Below are positions 24,154 through 36,459 of a stretch of 64,000 nt of DNA, piece after piece. The stretch comes from Datisca glomerata (Eukaryota; Streptophyta; Magnoliopsida; Cucurbitales; Datiscaceae). The stretch is taken from positions 317,536 through 381,535 of the forward strand of contig QANY01009128.1 in the NCBI GenBank assembly GCA_003255025.1, written 5' to 3'. The number at the start of each line of letters is the position of its first letter. Positions within the stretch are counted from its first letter, which is position 1. Made by a program: the position numbers and the translations under genes. Below the pieces are notes generated by a model. It saw only the letters and a program-made list of their open reading frames with translations, ran no database searches and was not told the DNA's origin.

Positions 24154-24734
24154 TGAATAGATAAAATTTCATATGACACATGGTAATATCTAGTCCGAAA
24201 ATTCCATCTTAAAAGAATATAGAGTGAGAACCATAAGATCAATTAGACGATTATGAAGAACAGACGAATCACATGAAAGTACATGGATTACGGACGTGGC
24301 AATCCAAAGAAACGCTAATCAAAATCATTTGATTGATCAGACGGTCAAGATTTATTAAGTTTTTAATGTTGATAAGGTAAATCTTAGGGAATATGGTGTT
24401 GATTTTATTTTCTGAAAGAATTAGATAAACTGTATCAGATTTTATGTAATCGATTAAAGACCTATAAATAAAGGCAATATGTAACTTCAAAAAGGGAGAG
24501 AGACAAAAAACACACACAATAACTCTCAACACTTATTAGCCTTTGTAAACCATTTCTTCATAATGAAATTCTATCAAAAAATCTTCCCGTGATTTTTCTT
24601 CCCTTTAAGGGTTTTCCACGTAAATCATGGTGCCGTTATTCTCTCATTCTCTCTTAATTATTTTCTATATTTTCATATTATGATGTAAAAAATTCACGAT
24701 CAATTTTTAAAGACCGTGAATTTTTTCCTTTACA
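24154..24734 (+). mobile_element. 5' LTR of the LARD-like element
   Basis: 581 bp, starting TGAATAGATAAAATTTC and ending CCTTTACA. It aligns along its length with 29760-30337 with scattered substitutions. The 'ctataaataaaggca' near 24462 is a likely TATA region. The minus-strand open frame in it is present in both LTRs and is not a gene. Confidence 0.9.
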
Positions 24735-24949
24735 TTTTGTGCTTTCATTGAGGGTTGAGAGAAAAACTCAAGAAATTCCTTCCCAAAATGCTCAAAACCC
24801 AACCAAATGCTTTTGACAATGGATACGAAGTGGAAACGGAAACGGGAGCATGAACGAGTATGAAAATGAATTGGAAGACAGAATGAAAAATGATAAACTC
24901 ATTCATTACATATTCGAATGGTTCATTTCTTTTATATAATTATTATTTT

Positions 24950-25905
24950 AAAAAAATTATTAACGCTATTCGTAGGTGATATAATCTGGTAAATTGTGGG
25001 AATGATCATTCCCGTCATCACCAACTGTGAGGGGAAGCAACACAACAAAAAAAACAGCAAAAAAAACTCTGCTACTGTCGAGCATTATGCCATGACCACC
25101 GCCAAAGCTTCCAATCTCAGCCGTTAGATTCCAAGGAGCACCTCGAGAAGCAGCCGGTAACGCACCCACGGCCTTGTCCGCGACGACAACAAGCCCTGTT
25201 AAGATCGAAAATAGTGGTCGGGTTTGACGAGGGAGCCATTAGAACTACCTCTATTTCCGAGAATTGGAACCTCAGATCCACGATAATCAACACGTTTTCA
25301 GGCCCTGAAACCACCATAAAAATGTTCAGAAGAGAATTTTCGCCAGTAAAAATCCATTTACGGCCAAAAAACGCCGCCGGAGACTGTCGCATGAGCTCCC
25401 ACGCGCCACCACCGGCGGAGGCTATCATCCTTACCAGTTTTTAGTTTTGCGGGTTAACCTACCCGGAAGGAAGCTCCAGCCCGAGTCTTATTGAAACAAC
25501 CCAACAAGGAAGTGAAGCCCAGTGCACGTCCTAAAAAGAAGGCGCAACCCGTTCATGGCCCTCGATCCGCGCTACACTTGCGACCTGATCCACACCTAGC
25601 GAGACCCGAGTCTGGCCAACTCCTTAGCCCGCAGACTATGGGCCAATTCCCTGCTTCCAGCAGGCCAGCCCATAGCCGAGCCCAACACGCAGAACCCAAA
25701 ATAACACACGACCCGCGCTCCGCCCGGCCCCAATCCACGACCCATGTGCGACCTGTTCTTGAGCTGCGATCCAAGGCTGAGCTTAAGCTCTCCATAACCT
25801 CTGCAGATTTGATTCATGCCAAGCCCAATGTACTACTTCATAATTTGGCAGATTTAATCAACAAACTTGCAAAGCCCTCATGGATCATCTTGTGTAAATA
25901 AATGG
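24950..25905. other. GC-rich internal segment with unassigned open frames
   Basis: This part of the element is markedly richer in G+C than its surroundings. A plus-strand frame from 25491 to 25901 (136 codons) is rich in Pro, Arg, Ser and His and contains repeated 'RP/ARPES/HDPRSARP' segments. An overlapping minus-strand frame covers 25117-25428. Neither shows a known domain. They may be remnants of a gag-like or captured gene, or chance frames in GC-rich DNA. Confidence 0.3.
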
Positions 25906-26409
25906 AGGACTTCAAATTGCATGCTAAGTATTTATTTTTAAATTATTGTTTGCCCCTTTAAATATATATATTATTCATTAAAAAATGAATTAATTGTATG
26001 AACTTATCGTACAATGTCTTGAGAAAAATATTTACACAATTGTTCAATTATATTAAATTACTAAAAATTAATTCTACGCTAATTGTGTAGGGCATAATTA
26101 ATTAGTTCTCCATATTAAATTTTATCGTGCTTTGATGTAATTATAAAAATTACATTTATCTTGTTTAAGTAATTTATTTTGATAAAATTTATAGTTTGAC
26201 CCTATTATGGATAACATGAAATGTTGCTAATAGTATTCAAACTGATTTGATGCATGTATTGCATGATGATTGAATTTTTTAAAATTTTTATTTCTAAATT
26301 TTGAATTTAAAATTTTCTAAAGCTATAAAAAATCTCTTAACGGTTGATGAACGAAAATATAAACTTTGATATGCGTATTTTTTGAAGGCTAGCTCATTCA
26401 TATTCTATA

Positions 26410-26790
26410 TGCAAAACTGTAGGAAGATAATGGGAAGATAATGAGACGTCCTGATAATGGGAATGGAGGCATCATGATGATGTAAATGGAAATGGCATGA
26501 CGACAGAAATAGAAAAGGCATGGTGACAGGAATGGGAAACGTTAAGAATGAGAAATATTGTGGCAACGAGAACGGGAAACGTTATGGCAACGGCAACAAA
26601 AACTTCTTGACAACGGCACTGAAAAAGTCATGGCAACGGGAAATGTTATGGCAATGACAATGGAAACTTCTTGACAACGGCAACGAAAAAGTCATGGCAA
26701 TGGGAATGAAAACGGGAACAGGTACGATACTGAAAATGGAATAAATTGGAAGCCAAAATGGAAACGGCATAGCAACAAAACTAGAAGTGA
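26410..26790 (+). repeat. 'aacggcaacg' simple-type repeat
   Basis: Degenerate units such as 'catggcaacgggaa' and 'cttcttgacaacggcaac' repeat for about 380 bases. The minus-strand frame here is only repeat translation. Confidence 0.8.
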
Positions 26791-26829
26791 AAAATGATTC
26801 AGTTTTTAAGTTGAAGTGAATCGAAGAGA

Positions 26830-28240
26830 ACTTTATGACAAATCATACATCATTTGAAAGATACAGAAATTAGTTTCTTGAAGATTTTTACGCTTCAGGG
26901 CAAAAGTTATGGTCATTTTCATATAGGCTGTTCAGAAAACAGATAATGTAGAACTGTCAATTTTAGAAATTAAACTGTAATAACTGTTGGGAAATAACAT
27001 TGTGATTATATACCATCTGAAAGATATGAAATTCTACCTCTTGGAAAATTTTTACGGAATTTAATTTGAAACTCCCGATCAAAAGTTATGGTAGTTTTGG
27101 TGCATGTTGTTCAGAAATGAAGATTACGCAAAATAGTAAATTTAAGATATTATACTGTGTCAATTGGGAGCTGGCCACACGGAAAATCATATATTATTAC
27201 AAAGATATAGAAGTCTACTTCTTAGAAAATTTTACAGAATTAATTTTGGAGCTCACAACAAAAAAGTTATGACGATTTTCATAAAGGTTGTTTAAGAAAG
27301 TAGAATATACAGAATCTTAAATTCAAAACTAAATTTATTGGGGGTCAACTACATGATGAATCTTATATCAAAGGAAATATACGGAAATCTACTTTATATA
27401 GAATTTTAGGAAAATCAATTTGAAGTTCCCGATCAAAAGTTATGTCAGCTCTCGTTGGTGTTATTCAAGAAAGTAAATATATGAATGCTGCTCAAATTTA
27501 ATTTTTAAACTGTATCAATTTTGATATTATTGCATAAAAAGTAATATGTCATTAGAAAATATGGATATATACTTCTTGAAGAATTTTGCAGAATTCGATT
27601 TGGAGCTCTCGAGCAAAAAATATGATAATTTTTGTGAAGACTATTCGAGAAGGCAGAATATGCAGAACGGTCAATTTCAGAAATAAAACTATATTTTCTG
27701 AAAGCCAACTACATGGTGAATCTTACATAATCGAAAAGATACAAAAGTCTATTTATTGGATAATTTTATGGAATTAAATTTGGAGATTTCAATCAAAAGT
27801 CACGGCAATTGTTGTACTTATCGCTCAGAAAAGTAAGGCTATTCACGTCTTTCAAATTGAATCTTTAGGTTGATTCGTTTTAGACAATATCATATGAAAA
27901 ACTATATATTGTTGAAAAAGATACAGATGTCTACTGCTTGATGAATTTGCAGAACTTGATTCGGAGCTCCTGAATAAAAGTCATAATAATTTTCATGAAG
28001 ACTGTTCAGGAAAGCTTATTATGTAGAACGGTGAAATTCATTAATTAAACGATATCGACTGGGAGCCAATTAAATGGCTAATGATATATCATCAGATGCA
28101 TGTGAAAATCAAATTCTTGAAGAATTTCATGAAATTCAATTTAGAATTTTCAATCAAAACTTATGGCATGATAACGTGCAAACTGCTTACAAGATAAATA
28201 CTTGGTGTCAACTTTCTCTCTTCTTCAACAACAATGGAAA
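26830..28240 (+). repeat. Eight degenerate ~179-bp tandem repeats
   Basis: The landmark 'gatcaaaagttatgg' recurs near 26900, 27078, 27258, 27434, 27612, 27791, 27973 and 28153, a spacing of about 176-182 bases. Each unit also carries 'tctacttcttg', 'gaattttacagaatt' and 'ggagctc' variants. Units are diverged, so the array is old or evolves by point change. Confidence 0.85.
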
Positions 28241-28990
28241 TAAGGGCGTAAGTACTTAGGAGTGGCAATTCATAAGTCATACTCTCAGAATGAACTAAGG
28301 GGCGTAAGTTCGTGAGGGGCAATTCGTAAGTTCTACTCTTAGAATGAACTAAGAGCGTAAGTCCTTTGGAGGAAAAATTCGTAAGTCCTATTTTCAGAAC
28401 GAACTAAGGGTGTAGTCCTTGAGATGGGCAATTTATAAGTCCTACTTTCAGAAAGAACTAAGAGCGTAAGTCCTTGGGAATGGCGATTAGTAAGTCCCAC
28501 TCTCAGAATGAAGTAAAGGCGTAAGTCCTTGGAAGGGGCAATTCGTAAGTTCAACTCTAAGAAGAAACTAAGGGGGTACGTCCTTGGGAGGGGCAATTCA
28601 TAAGTCCTACTCTCAGAATGAACTAAGGACATAAGTCTTTGGGAGGGACAGTTCATAAGTCCTACTCTTAGAAGGAACTAAGAGTGTAAGTTCTTGAGAG
28701 AGGCAATTCATAAATCCTACTTCAGAATGAAGACAAGGCCGTGGTTCTTTATTTGAACCTAAGTCCTTAGGAGCGGACAATTTGTGAGACATTCTCTCAG
28801 AATGTAAAAAATGCAAACGAGGCCATGATTTTTTTTATTTGAACCCAAGTCTTTGAAAACGGGCAATTCGTAAGTCCATTCTCTTAGAATAAAAATGGGT
28901 CATTGTTTTTTATTTGAACATAAGTCCTCCTCTAAAAAGAAAATGATAGTTCGTAATTCTTTCACTCAGAATGAAGATGGAGCCATAGTT
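28240..28990 (+). repeat. ~57-bp tandem repeats (GAACTAAGGGCGTAAGTCC)
   Basis: About ten units of about 55-57 bp contain 'gaactaagggcgtaagtcc', 'gggcaattcgtaagtcctac' and 'ctcagaat', grading into longer units from about 28700 that carry 'tttatttgaacctaagtcc'. Because 57 is a multiple of three, the minus strand stays open and encodes a repeated SESRTYELPLPRTYPL-type peptide, probably fortuitous. Confidence 0.85.
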
Positions 28991-28999
28991 TTTTATTTG

Positions 29000-29759
29000 A
29001 ACCTAAGTCCTTGAGGAAGCATGTATATCATACAAAAATTAAAGTCTTTTCCTCGGGAACAAATTTCATAAAAGAACATAGTTATATCCGAAGAGGACTG
29101 AGAACGAATTTCGTTGAAAATTTTGATCCCCAAATTTTGCTAAGTATTTGAATGAAGTACAACAAAAAGGAGTTCAATAGAATAAAAATTGTGCAAATGG
29201 AGTAATTCATATTGATCGAAGCAGAAGTACAAATGAAAAATATGAAACAAGAAAAGGAAAAAGAAAATAAGAAAACCGTAGAAACTCTACCAACAAATAT
29301 GGAACATCAACCTCAAGCTCATGCGATGCAATTATGAAATGGTACACTCGTTGCATACTCATTTCAATAAAGTATTATATTGTTATTACACAACATTTTT
29401 GTAACAGATCTTAACGTATGAGAGAAAATGGGAAAATTTTTTTATCAATGAGCCTGCAGTGAAAGGAACGGAAAGGCATAACAATAAATGAATGAGAAAT
29501 AATCATCATCAACAACAAGCTGACAAATAAGTTACTCAGACAATCACAAAACATCTGTAAACGGAGATAAAGAATATAACAACAGAAAAAAGAAGAAGTC
29601 GTCGCTTACAGTAGACAGTAAAAAAGTTTCTTTAAAAATTGCATCACATGTTTCCAAAAAGCGTGTGAGAACAGAAACAGGCAGACGCAACGTTAGAACA
29701 GGAAAAGATGGTCATTACACATCAACGAATAAAATTCCGTCGAGTGTAATGGGGGCCAA
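29000..29759. other. 3' untranslated part of the LARD-like element
   Basis: A-rich, without domain or repeat until the G-rich tract near 29750 that precedes the 3' LTR. Confidence 0.5.
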
Positions 29760-30337
29760 TGAACAGATAAAATTTCACATGACACGTGGTAAGATCTAGA
29801 TCGAAGACTCCATCGAAAAGAATATAGAGCGAGAACCGTATGATCAATTAGGCGGTTATGAAGGACAGACCAATCAGTGAAAGTACATGGATTGCCGACG
29901 TGACAATCCAAAAAAAAGCTAATCAAGATCATTTGATTGATCAGACGGTCAAGATTGACTAAGTTGTTAATGTTGATAAGGTAGATATTAGGGAATATTC
30001 TGTTGATCTTATTTTCCGAAAGAATTAGATAAGTTGTATCAGATTTTATGTAACAGATTGAAGGCTTATAAATAAAAGCAAGATATAACTCCAAAAAGGG
30101 AGAGAGACAAAAAACACACACAATAATTCTCAACACCCATTAACCTTGTAAATCCTTTATTCATGATGAAATTCCGTCAAAATCTCTCCGTGATTTTTCT
30201 TCCCTTTAAGAATTTTTCATGTAAATCATTGTATCGTTATTCTCTCATTCTCTCTCTTAATTATTCTCTATATTTTCATATTATGATGTAAAAAATTCAC
30301 GATCAATTCTCAAAAACTGTAAATTTTTTCCTTTACA
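29760..30337 (+). mobile_element. 3' LTR of the LARD-like element
   Basis: 578 bp, starting TGAACAGATAAAATTTC and ending CCTTTACA. It pairs with 24154-24734. Dozens of substitutions between the two suggest an insertion that is not recent. Confidence 0.9.
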
Positions 30338-30342
30338 TATAC

Positions 30343-30830
30343 TTCAATGCATATTTAGCTGACTTATACAAAGGTGACAGCTCTCCTCGTCATTTAATCA
30401 AACACCTTCTTAATTCTAAAAGAGAAACAGAACTAACCATGGTAACGATATGCTCAATTTAGACAATGGTTCAGTTATCATAATTACATTTGGTTTTAGA
30501 TCTGTGGTGTTTGTGATTTTGGTCATAACAGGACCGAGTATGTAGCAACAATTAGGAAAAAAAAGCGAAGATAACATTCCCACCAAACAATATTAAAATA
30601 AATATAACTAAGGATCTATGTTGGATTCGTAAAGCATGTCTGCCATTTTAAATTTTTGTTGCCAGTTTTAGTAAAAATCTTGTTGGTAATTATATCATGC
30701 ACTCGTAAGCGATTAATTGTCCAGACATCTGATAAGATACATAAATGATTAAATGATTACTCACAACAAACAATAATACAGCTAAGAAAAATTATTCTAA
30801 TGTATCAATAATAACTTAAAATTATTCTAA
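30343..30830. other. AT-rich intergenic, no feature recognised
   Basis: No domain, RNA gene or clear repeat, apart from a 16-bp stretch at 30803-30818 (TATCAATAATAACTTA). The same 16 bases occur again just past the Helitron-like end, at 31723-31738. Confidence 0.4.
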
Positions 30831-31721
30831 TCTATAATATATTAAAAGTGATAAGATAATGACAATTATTTTTGGATCATTTTTTTTAATTATAAATCTT
30901 AAATTTTTTTAAATGATCATCAAGATATTAATCCAATAATAAATTTTAAGTATTTATTTTCTCTTAAATATCCACAATACTATTAATTAATTACTCTCAA
31001 TAAGTTATCTTAAATTAAATTATCTTTATTACCCATTTAGACTAAAAAGTTAATTTTGAAATAGTTAACTGAATACTCAAGATTTTGAGTTAATAACTAA
31101 ACTAACTTTAAAAAATATTCATGCATCACTAATAGTGAGTTGTGAAAATCAGTAGATTAAAACTACTAAACATATTCAACAAATATAAACTATATATTAT
31201 AGGTTAAGAATGACATATATCTATAAGACATATCTTGAATAATAATATATCAAAAGTGATAGGAGAGTAAAAATTTTTATGGATGATTTTATCTCAACTA
31301 TTTACTATTCTAACACTACAATTTATTATTTGATACGTTCAAATGAGATTGATTGATATGCATATTTATACAAATATTTAACGGGTTCACTTAATAAAAT
31401 TAAATAAACAAATTTAATTATTCTTTTTAATATATTAATTAGTAATTTTGATTAATTAATAATTAACGAAGTCACTTTTTAAAGTTATTGTGTTTATTAA
31501 TTATTTAACTTTGATGTTTTATCTCTTAGCCTTTTCATACTTATCACCAGCTTATCTGCACGTATTTTAACATGTAAAACCAGTCAATCAAATTTTGGTA
31601 GCTTATCACTAGTTTAATACTTTCATCTACGCACTATAAATAGTATTAAACCATTAAACATAAAAATATTATAACACATTAAACTTGTATATCATGTGCA
31701 ACGCACGTATCACATTACTAG
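30831..31721 (+). mobile_element. Helitron-like element 1
   Basis: It starts TCTATAATATATTAAAAG after an A and ends CTAG (31718-31721) before a T, the A^T insertion expected of Helitrons. A short hairpin, GTGCAACGCAC (31696-31706), lies 11 bases before the end. It makes no target duplication and encodes no Rep/helicase, so it is non-autonomous. A second 5'-like start (AATATATCAAAAGTGATAGG) lies within it near 31240. Confidence 0.75.
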
Positions 31722-31773
31722 TATATCAATAATAACTTACACTTGGGAATATCTTTTATACAAATAAGATTCA

Positions 31774-32373
31774 TCTTTACTATATTAAAAGAAGCTTAGA
31801 GTGGAGAAACTTTTTATTTTCCCTTTTACCCTTTATAGCCTCCTAAAATATAGTACAATTTGGGTATTTCACTTCTCACTTAATTCATATAATGAGATTA
31901 TATTTTCTATTTAATGGCAATTTGACTTTAAATTGTTAGTAAAACTGAATAGTTTTATAATAGTATGAAATTATAAACGAATCTCCATCAAGATGAAATT
32001 CGTGATCTTTTGTATAACACATTTTTCTTTTTAAATGAGATGATAAGTTTTTGTTAGAAATTTACAAATTAAACATGTTTTAATAATTATGATATCGGGA
32101 ATATGAAAAATTCATATAAATGAACTTAGAGAAATACATTATATACTAACTATCTATTAATATGATAGTTATTTTTCAAGAATGTAACAAATTGTCAAAT
32201 AAATTTATTTTCTATACTATTAAAAGAGCAATGTTATATAATGTAATTTAAAGATCATAAACAAGCTAATACATTCAAAGATTACAATAAGTTTTAAAGA
32301 TAGATAATATTACTGTCAAATCATACGTTTATTTTAGATTAGTTTAATATGTGCGAAGCATGTATTTTTCTAC
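31774..32373 (+). mobile_element. Helitron-like element 2
   Basis: It starts TCTTTACTATATTAAAAG after an A. Near 32348 it has the terminal hairpin words 'atgtgcgaagcat' and ends CTAC, one base off CTAG. The next element starts two bases later. Its interior resembles element 4 ('cttttaccctt', 'aaaatatagtacaattt', 'tcatataaatgaac'). Confidence 0.65.
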
Positions 32374-32375
32374 TA

Positions 32376-33047
32376 TCTTTACTATATTTAAATGGGTTTA
32401 TGGGGAGAAACTTTTGATTTCCTCTTTTACCCTTTAAACTCCACTAAATATAAGATAAGATTACATTATTTTTTTATTTAATTTATTTATAATTCTATTT
32501 ACTAATTATTCTTTTAGTAATGTTTTATAAAGTTTAGTAATTTATATTATTATGTTATTATGTGAAAGATCATTTATATGATTTTAGATATCCTTATATC
32601 ATAAACATTGTTTCAGTCACTAACAATTAGTTTTTGTCTATTTGTAAGATTTTTTTATTGTTTAGTTTTTTTAGTTTTACAATAAATGTAATAATTTTCA
32701 ATGTCCATTATTGGTAGTAAAATAGTTTGTCATCTTTAATTTTCTCTTCTCAAATATTCTTGTAAATAATTTATCATCTCGAGATGATGCACAACTTATT
32801 CAAGTTTTTTCTATTTATAATAGTTTTATTATAAATATATCATCTGTAGGTGATGCATGACCTATTCAAATTTTCTTTTATTTCTAATAATTTAATTGTA
32901 AATATGAAAAAATTACCATCGTTATTTTCTTTGTCTCAGATTTACAACATGTTGAAAGCTAATACTTATTTTAACGTTAATAATAATTATAAAATTTATT
33001 GTATAATTTTCAAATTCTTCAACAAGTGCGAGCACGTGCTTTTCGAA
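32376..33047 (+). mobile_element. Helitron-like element 3
   Basis: It starts TCTTTACTATATTTAAATGG. Its 3' part has the hairpin GTGCGAGCAC near 33027 but the CTAG end is degraded, so the right border is approximate. The 66-residue open frame inside it has no domain. Confidence 0.55.
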
Positions 33048-33050
33048 TAA

Positions 33051-33706
33051 TTATATTAGAAATGGGTTTAAATGGAAGAAACTTTTTATTCTTCATTTTA
33101 CCCTTCAAACATTCTTAAAATATCGTACAATTTAAAGTTTTCACATATTTTCTCATTTAATATAATTCATAGAATGAAATATTATTTTTATTCAATAATA
33201 TTTTATTAAATTAAATATTTGTGTGACATGATGCATATAGAAACATAAATTAAATATTTGTGTAACATGATGTAAATAGAAACATAAATATCCGTAAAGA
33301 TAAATTTCGAGGTTGTTTTGGGTCAACAGTAGTTGATTCTTTAGAAACTTATAAAATTTAATATTATATAATATTATTTATGTTATCAGAACATGAAAAT
33401 TTATATAAATGAATTGAGATAAATATTTTTGAAAATACAGTTATCTCTTAATATGATGTAGAATCTAACAAATTGAAAAATAATCATTCTGTATATTATT
33501 CAAATAGTAATTATATATAATAAAATTCAACAATACTATTAAGTATTAACAAGATAATGCATTTATTATTACTATTATTTTACTTTAAATTTAGGTTTAC
33601 AATCATTTTCTAAAATAATGTATTAATTTTAACATTATTATTAATGTTAAATTTTAAATTTATTTTAACTTGTTTAATACTTGCAAAGCACGTAGTTGTT
33701 GACTAG
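33051..33706 (+). mobile_element. Helitron-like element 4
   Basis: The 5' end is eroded (TTATATTAGAAATGGG aligns with the start of element 3 after its first bases). The 3' end has 'acttgcaaagcacgt' and finishes CTAG (33703-33706) before T. Confidence 0.6.
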
Positions 33707-34640
33707 TTGTACTAAATGTAGTTTACAATCAGTAATAGCAACACACGATTACAATCACAAATAGTATCACGCTATAAAACATTTTCTATGTACAAAGGAA
33801 AACCTTCTTGCCTAAGCAAACTATAATTAAAAAAAAGGTATAATAAAAGCTCACATAAATACAATAAACATTGCAGATGAGTCACAAGGGTCTTGCATGA
33901 TAGATTCTCTAAATGAAGAGAGGTTAGAGTGCGATCTATATACGATCTGATACAATCTGATTTCTCCAAATTCAGGTCTCAAAGCTTGTACTTCAAAGCA
34001 TTTATCATAACCATAGAAAAAACTCCCACGTATATGAGAGAACCAAAGCTATAGAAGATATATGAAAGAAAATCACTATAGATCTTAATCTATGAGACAA
34101 AAAAATTAAGATGGAAAAGAAAATTAAAGGCCTAAAATGGAAGGAAATCTCACTAGAGATGGGGGTCAAGCGGGCCTTCCACCCCGGTGAGGAAAACAAC
34201 AATTGAGAGAGCAATTTTACAATGGAGGGAGTAGTTTTTGTAGATGCATATACAACTATGTACTACTCTGAAATCGAACATAAGGAATTAGATGGATACT
34301 AGAGTAGTAAATATGTACTTTGGACCGCATACACTATTATTAAGTAATAACAATACCAAGCATCCACCGTGCTAACTGCTACATAATATTTTCTAAAAGA
34401 ATGATCAATTGTTCTTATAGTAGATATATTGTCTAACTAAATTTTGGCAATTCTGGAAGAAATATCAAGGTTCCACCCTTGAATAGTATAACAACGCCCC
34501 TAATTGGTCAACTTATAACTACTAAATATATATAGATTATAGTTTTGTATGGTAATGATAAAGACTGTTAGTCTAACTGATCATAGTTATGTAATGCTAG
34601 TATATATATAAATTGAGTGAAGTTATTTATAACATTAAGG
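33707..34640. other. Unassigned, partly repeated near 45.3 kb
   Basis: Two short minus-strand frames (33772-33969, 34005-34214) lack domains. Words around 34350-34460 ('aagcatc', 'gctacataa', 'ttgttcttatagtagata', 'accctt gaatagta') match 45360-45490 in the same orientation. A divergent repeat, possibly LTR debris, therefore flanks the nested region on both sides. Confidence 0.35.
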
Positions 34641-34759
34641 GGGCGAAGGAAATGGTGGATTTGATTAAAATATATGAGATCAAGCAGTTTCCCCAGAATG
34701 AAGAATGGGCACATCGACACTCTCACAATTATGTGATCATCTTTTCATCTCCCATATAG

Positions 34760-36060
34760 AGTGAATATCTTGGTAGAATATCTCAGTGAACCAAACATAA
34801 AGAGGTTGTTGCCTGTTGTTTCAAAAATGGTAACCAAAAATCAGGAGCCAAGCTTGCTGTGTGATATTATTCAATATTTGAGAAAAAAATGGAGGGCTCC
34901 CCTAGAGACATCAAAGTGTCTGATATTCATTAATAAAAAAGAAGGTAATATCATAGATCATTTTCAAGGTCATACTTGAAATATCTTAGACCCAGTGAGG
35001 CCAAGTATGTGTTAGCATAAATACATAAATGAATTTATGAAAATCACGCTGAACGGAGGTCACTAGAACACAAGGTGTTAAACGAAGGGTACTAATGGCT
35101 GAAGATGCATGATAAGCAAAGCAATATGCAAAAAAGATGTGAGGGATGCCAACGTTTTACCTCAATTCCATAAATAACACCAAAGGATCTGAAAACGGTG
35201 TTGATCTCATGGTTGTTCATGTAACGTGGGATAAACTTTATGGGGATGCTCCCAACAACCTCACACAAAAAAGTTTTTGTTGGTAGCAACTGAATACTTC
35301 AATAAATGGATTGAAGCGGAAACGTTCACTAGACCCCCTGAGGAAGAAATAAGAGGCTTTATGTGAAAGAATATTACTTGCAGATACGTGATCCCCAAAA
35401 CATTTATCTCAAAAAATGGATTACAGTTCATGGTAAAGATGGCTAGAACGCTTTGTGAAGGACTCGATTAAAAATTGGTTATCAATACTATATTATCCTA
35501 AGGGGATCAGACAAGAAGAAAGGTAAAATAGAACGTTGTTAGCAAGCGTGAAAAACTAATTAGAATCCGCGAAAAGAAAATGGGTGGACAAACTACCCAC
35601 AATGTTATAGGCCTATAGGACAACCCCGAGGGAACCAATAGGGTGAGACGCCTTTTGCTCTTGCGTATGGAGAAAAAACAATGATGTCGGTAGAATTTAG
35701 AAGTCTAGCAATGAGGTTCAGATGCTGATAAAGTCTTGAATTTGAGTTGATGGGAAAAAATCTAGACTAATTAGCAGAAAAAAAGAGAAACGACACTTGC
35801 CAGACTGACAAACTACAACTAGAAAATGAGGCTTTATTTCCAAAAAAATCCAATAAAATGGAGTTCTAGGTGGGAGATCTTATGCTAAAGAGGATCTTTC
35901 AGGCATGCGAAAATGTATATTGGGGCCAAATTAGGAAGGCCTTTACATGGTCAAAGGAATAGGCAGAAATGGATATTAACTCCTCCTTTCAATGGAAGAC
36001 GACATGAATTATCAAAGCCGTGGAACACAATTCATTTACAGATATGTATGATTTTATATC
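34760..36060 (+). pseudogene. Decayed Ty3-gypsy integrase region
   Basis: Plus-strand fragments line up with the end of a gypsy pol. A linker-like segment at 34761-34979 (IIQYLRKKW) is followed near 35130 by a zinc-finger remnant (DACQRF). Next comes WIEAETFT near 35310, the integrase core (remnants of DNG and GETPFALAYG near 35390-35670), and a C-terminal GDLMLKRIF near 35875 that resembles the GDLVLKRVF of this family. Each has frameshifts and stops. RNase H and reverse transcriptase are absent. The motif style fits the Tat lineage. Confidence 0.75.
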
Positions 36061-36459
36061 ACATTTTCTTTAATCTAATAAAATAGTAAATTTCTTGTGG
36101 TTTTTTCTCTCATTATGGGTTATCTATGTAGAAATAATGCCCAATTAACTTGTTCTTATCCCGAATGCTTTGATTATACTAACAAAATGTGGCAGAATGA
36201 AAATTAAAGTGCAATGATTAAAAAATGAACCTCTTAAGAATGAGATGCACAACAATGTGTAGATGTTCTCTAAAAGAAACCGAGACCATGGTTTAGAAAT
36301 GACGTAAGTCCTTGAGAAAGGATTGGCACTAATGTGTGGTTGTTCTCTAAAAGAAATTGGGTCATGGTTTGGAAATGAACATAATTCTTTGATAACGGAT
36401 TGTGAAGCATGCATGGCCGTTCTCTAAAAGAAACCAGGGCCATGGTTCAGAAATGAACC
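35733..36459 (+). repeat. Direct duplication, left copy
   Basis: From 'gataaagtctt' through the integrase C-terminus remnant and into the 90-bp-type repeats, this matches 38911-39656 with few differences and small indels. The 2.45-kb segment between the copies belongs to another repeat family. Confidence 0.85.

Larger units (their letters stand above)
24149..30342 (+). mobile_element. Complete LTR retrotransposon without gag-pol (LARD-like)
   Basis: Two direct LTRs (24154-24734 and 29760-30337) start TG and end CA. The element is flanked by identical 5-bp target duplications, TATAC, at 24149-24153 and 30338-30342. The 5.0-kb interior holds no recognisable gag, protease, integrase or reverse transcriptase. 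It contains a GC-rich stretch (about 24960-25905) and three successive tandem arrays. A G-rich tract (TGGGGGCCAA, about 29750) precedes the 3' LTR where a polypurine tract is expected. It would have to be mobilised by another element's proteins. Confidence 0.9.

Noticed and set aside
24269..24532. Minus-strand frame conserved between 24.3 kb and 29.9 kb
   Set aside because: The two copies are the LTRs themselves, so the conservation follows from LTR duplication rather than from coding.
25491..25901. 136-codon Pro/Arg-rich open frame as a real gene
   Set aside because: It has no recognisable domain, is low-complexity in GC-rich DNA, overlaps several frames of similar length on the other strand, and lies within an LTR element. 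Kept only as an unassigned segment.
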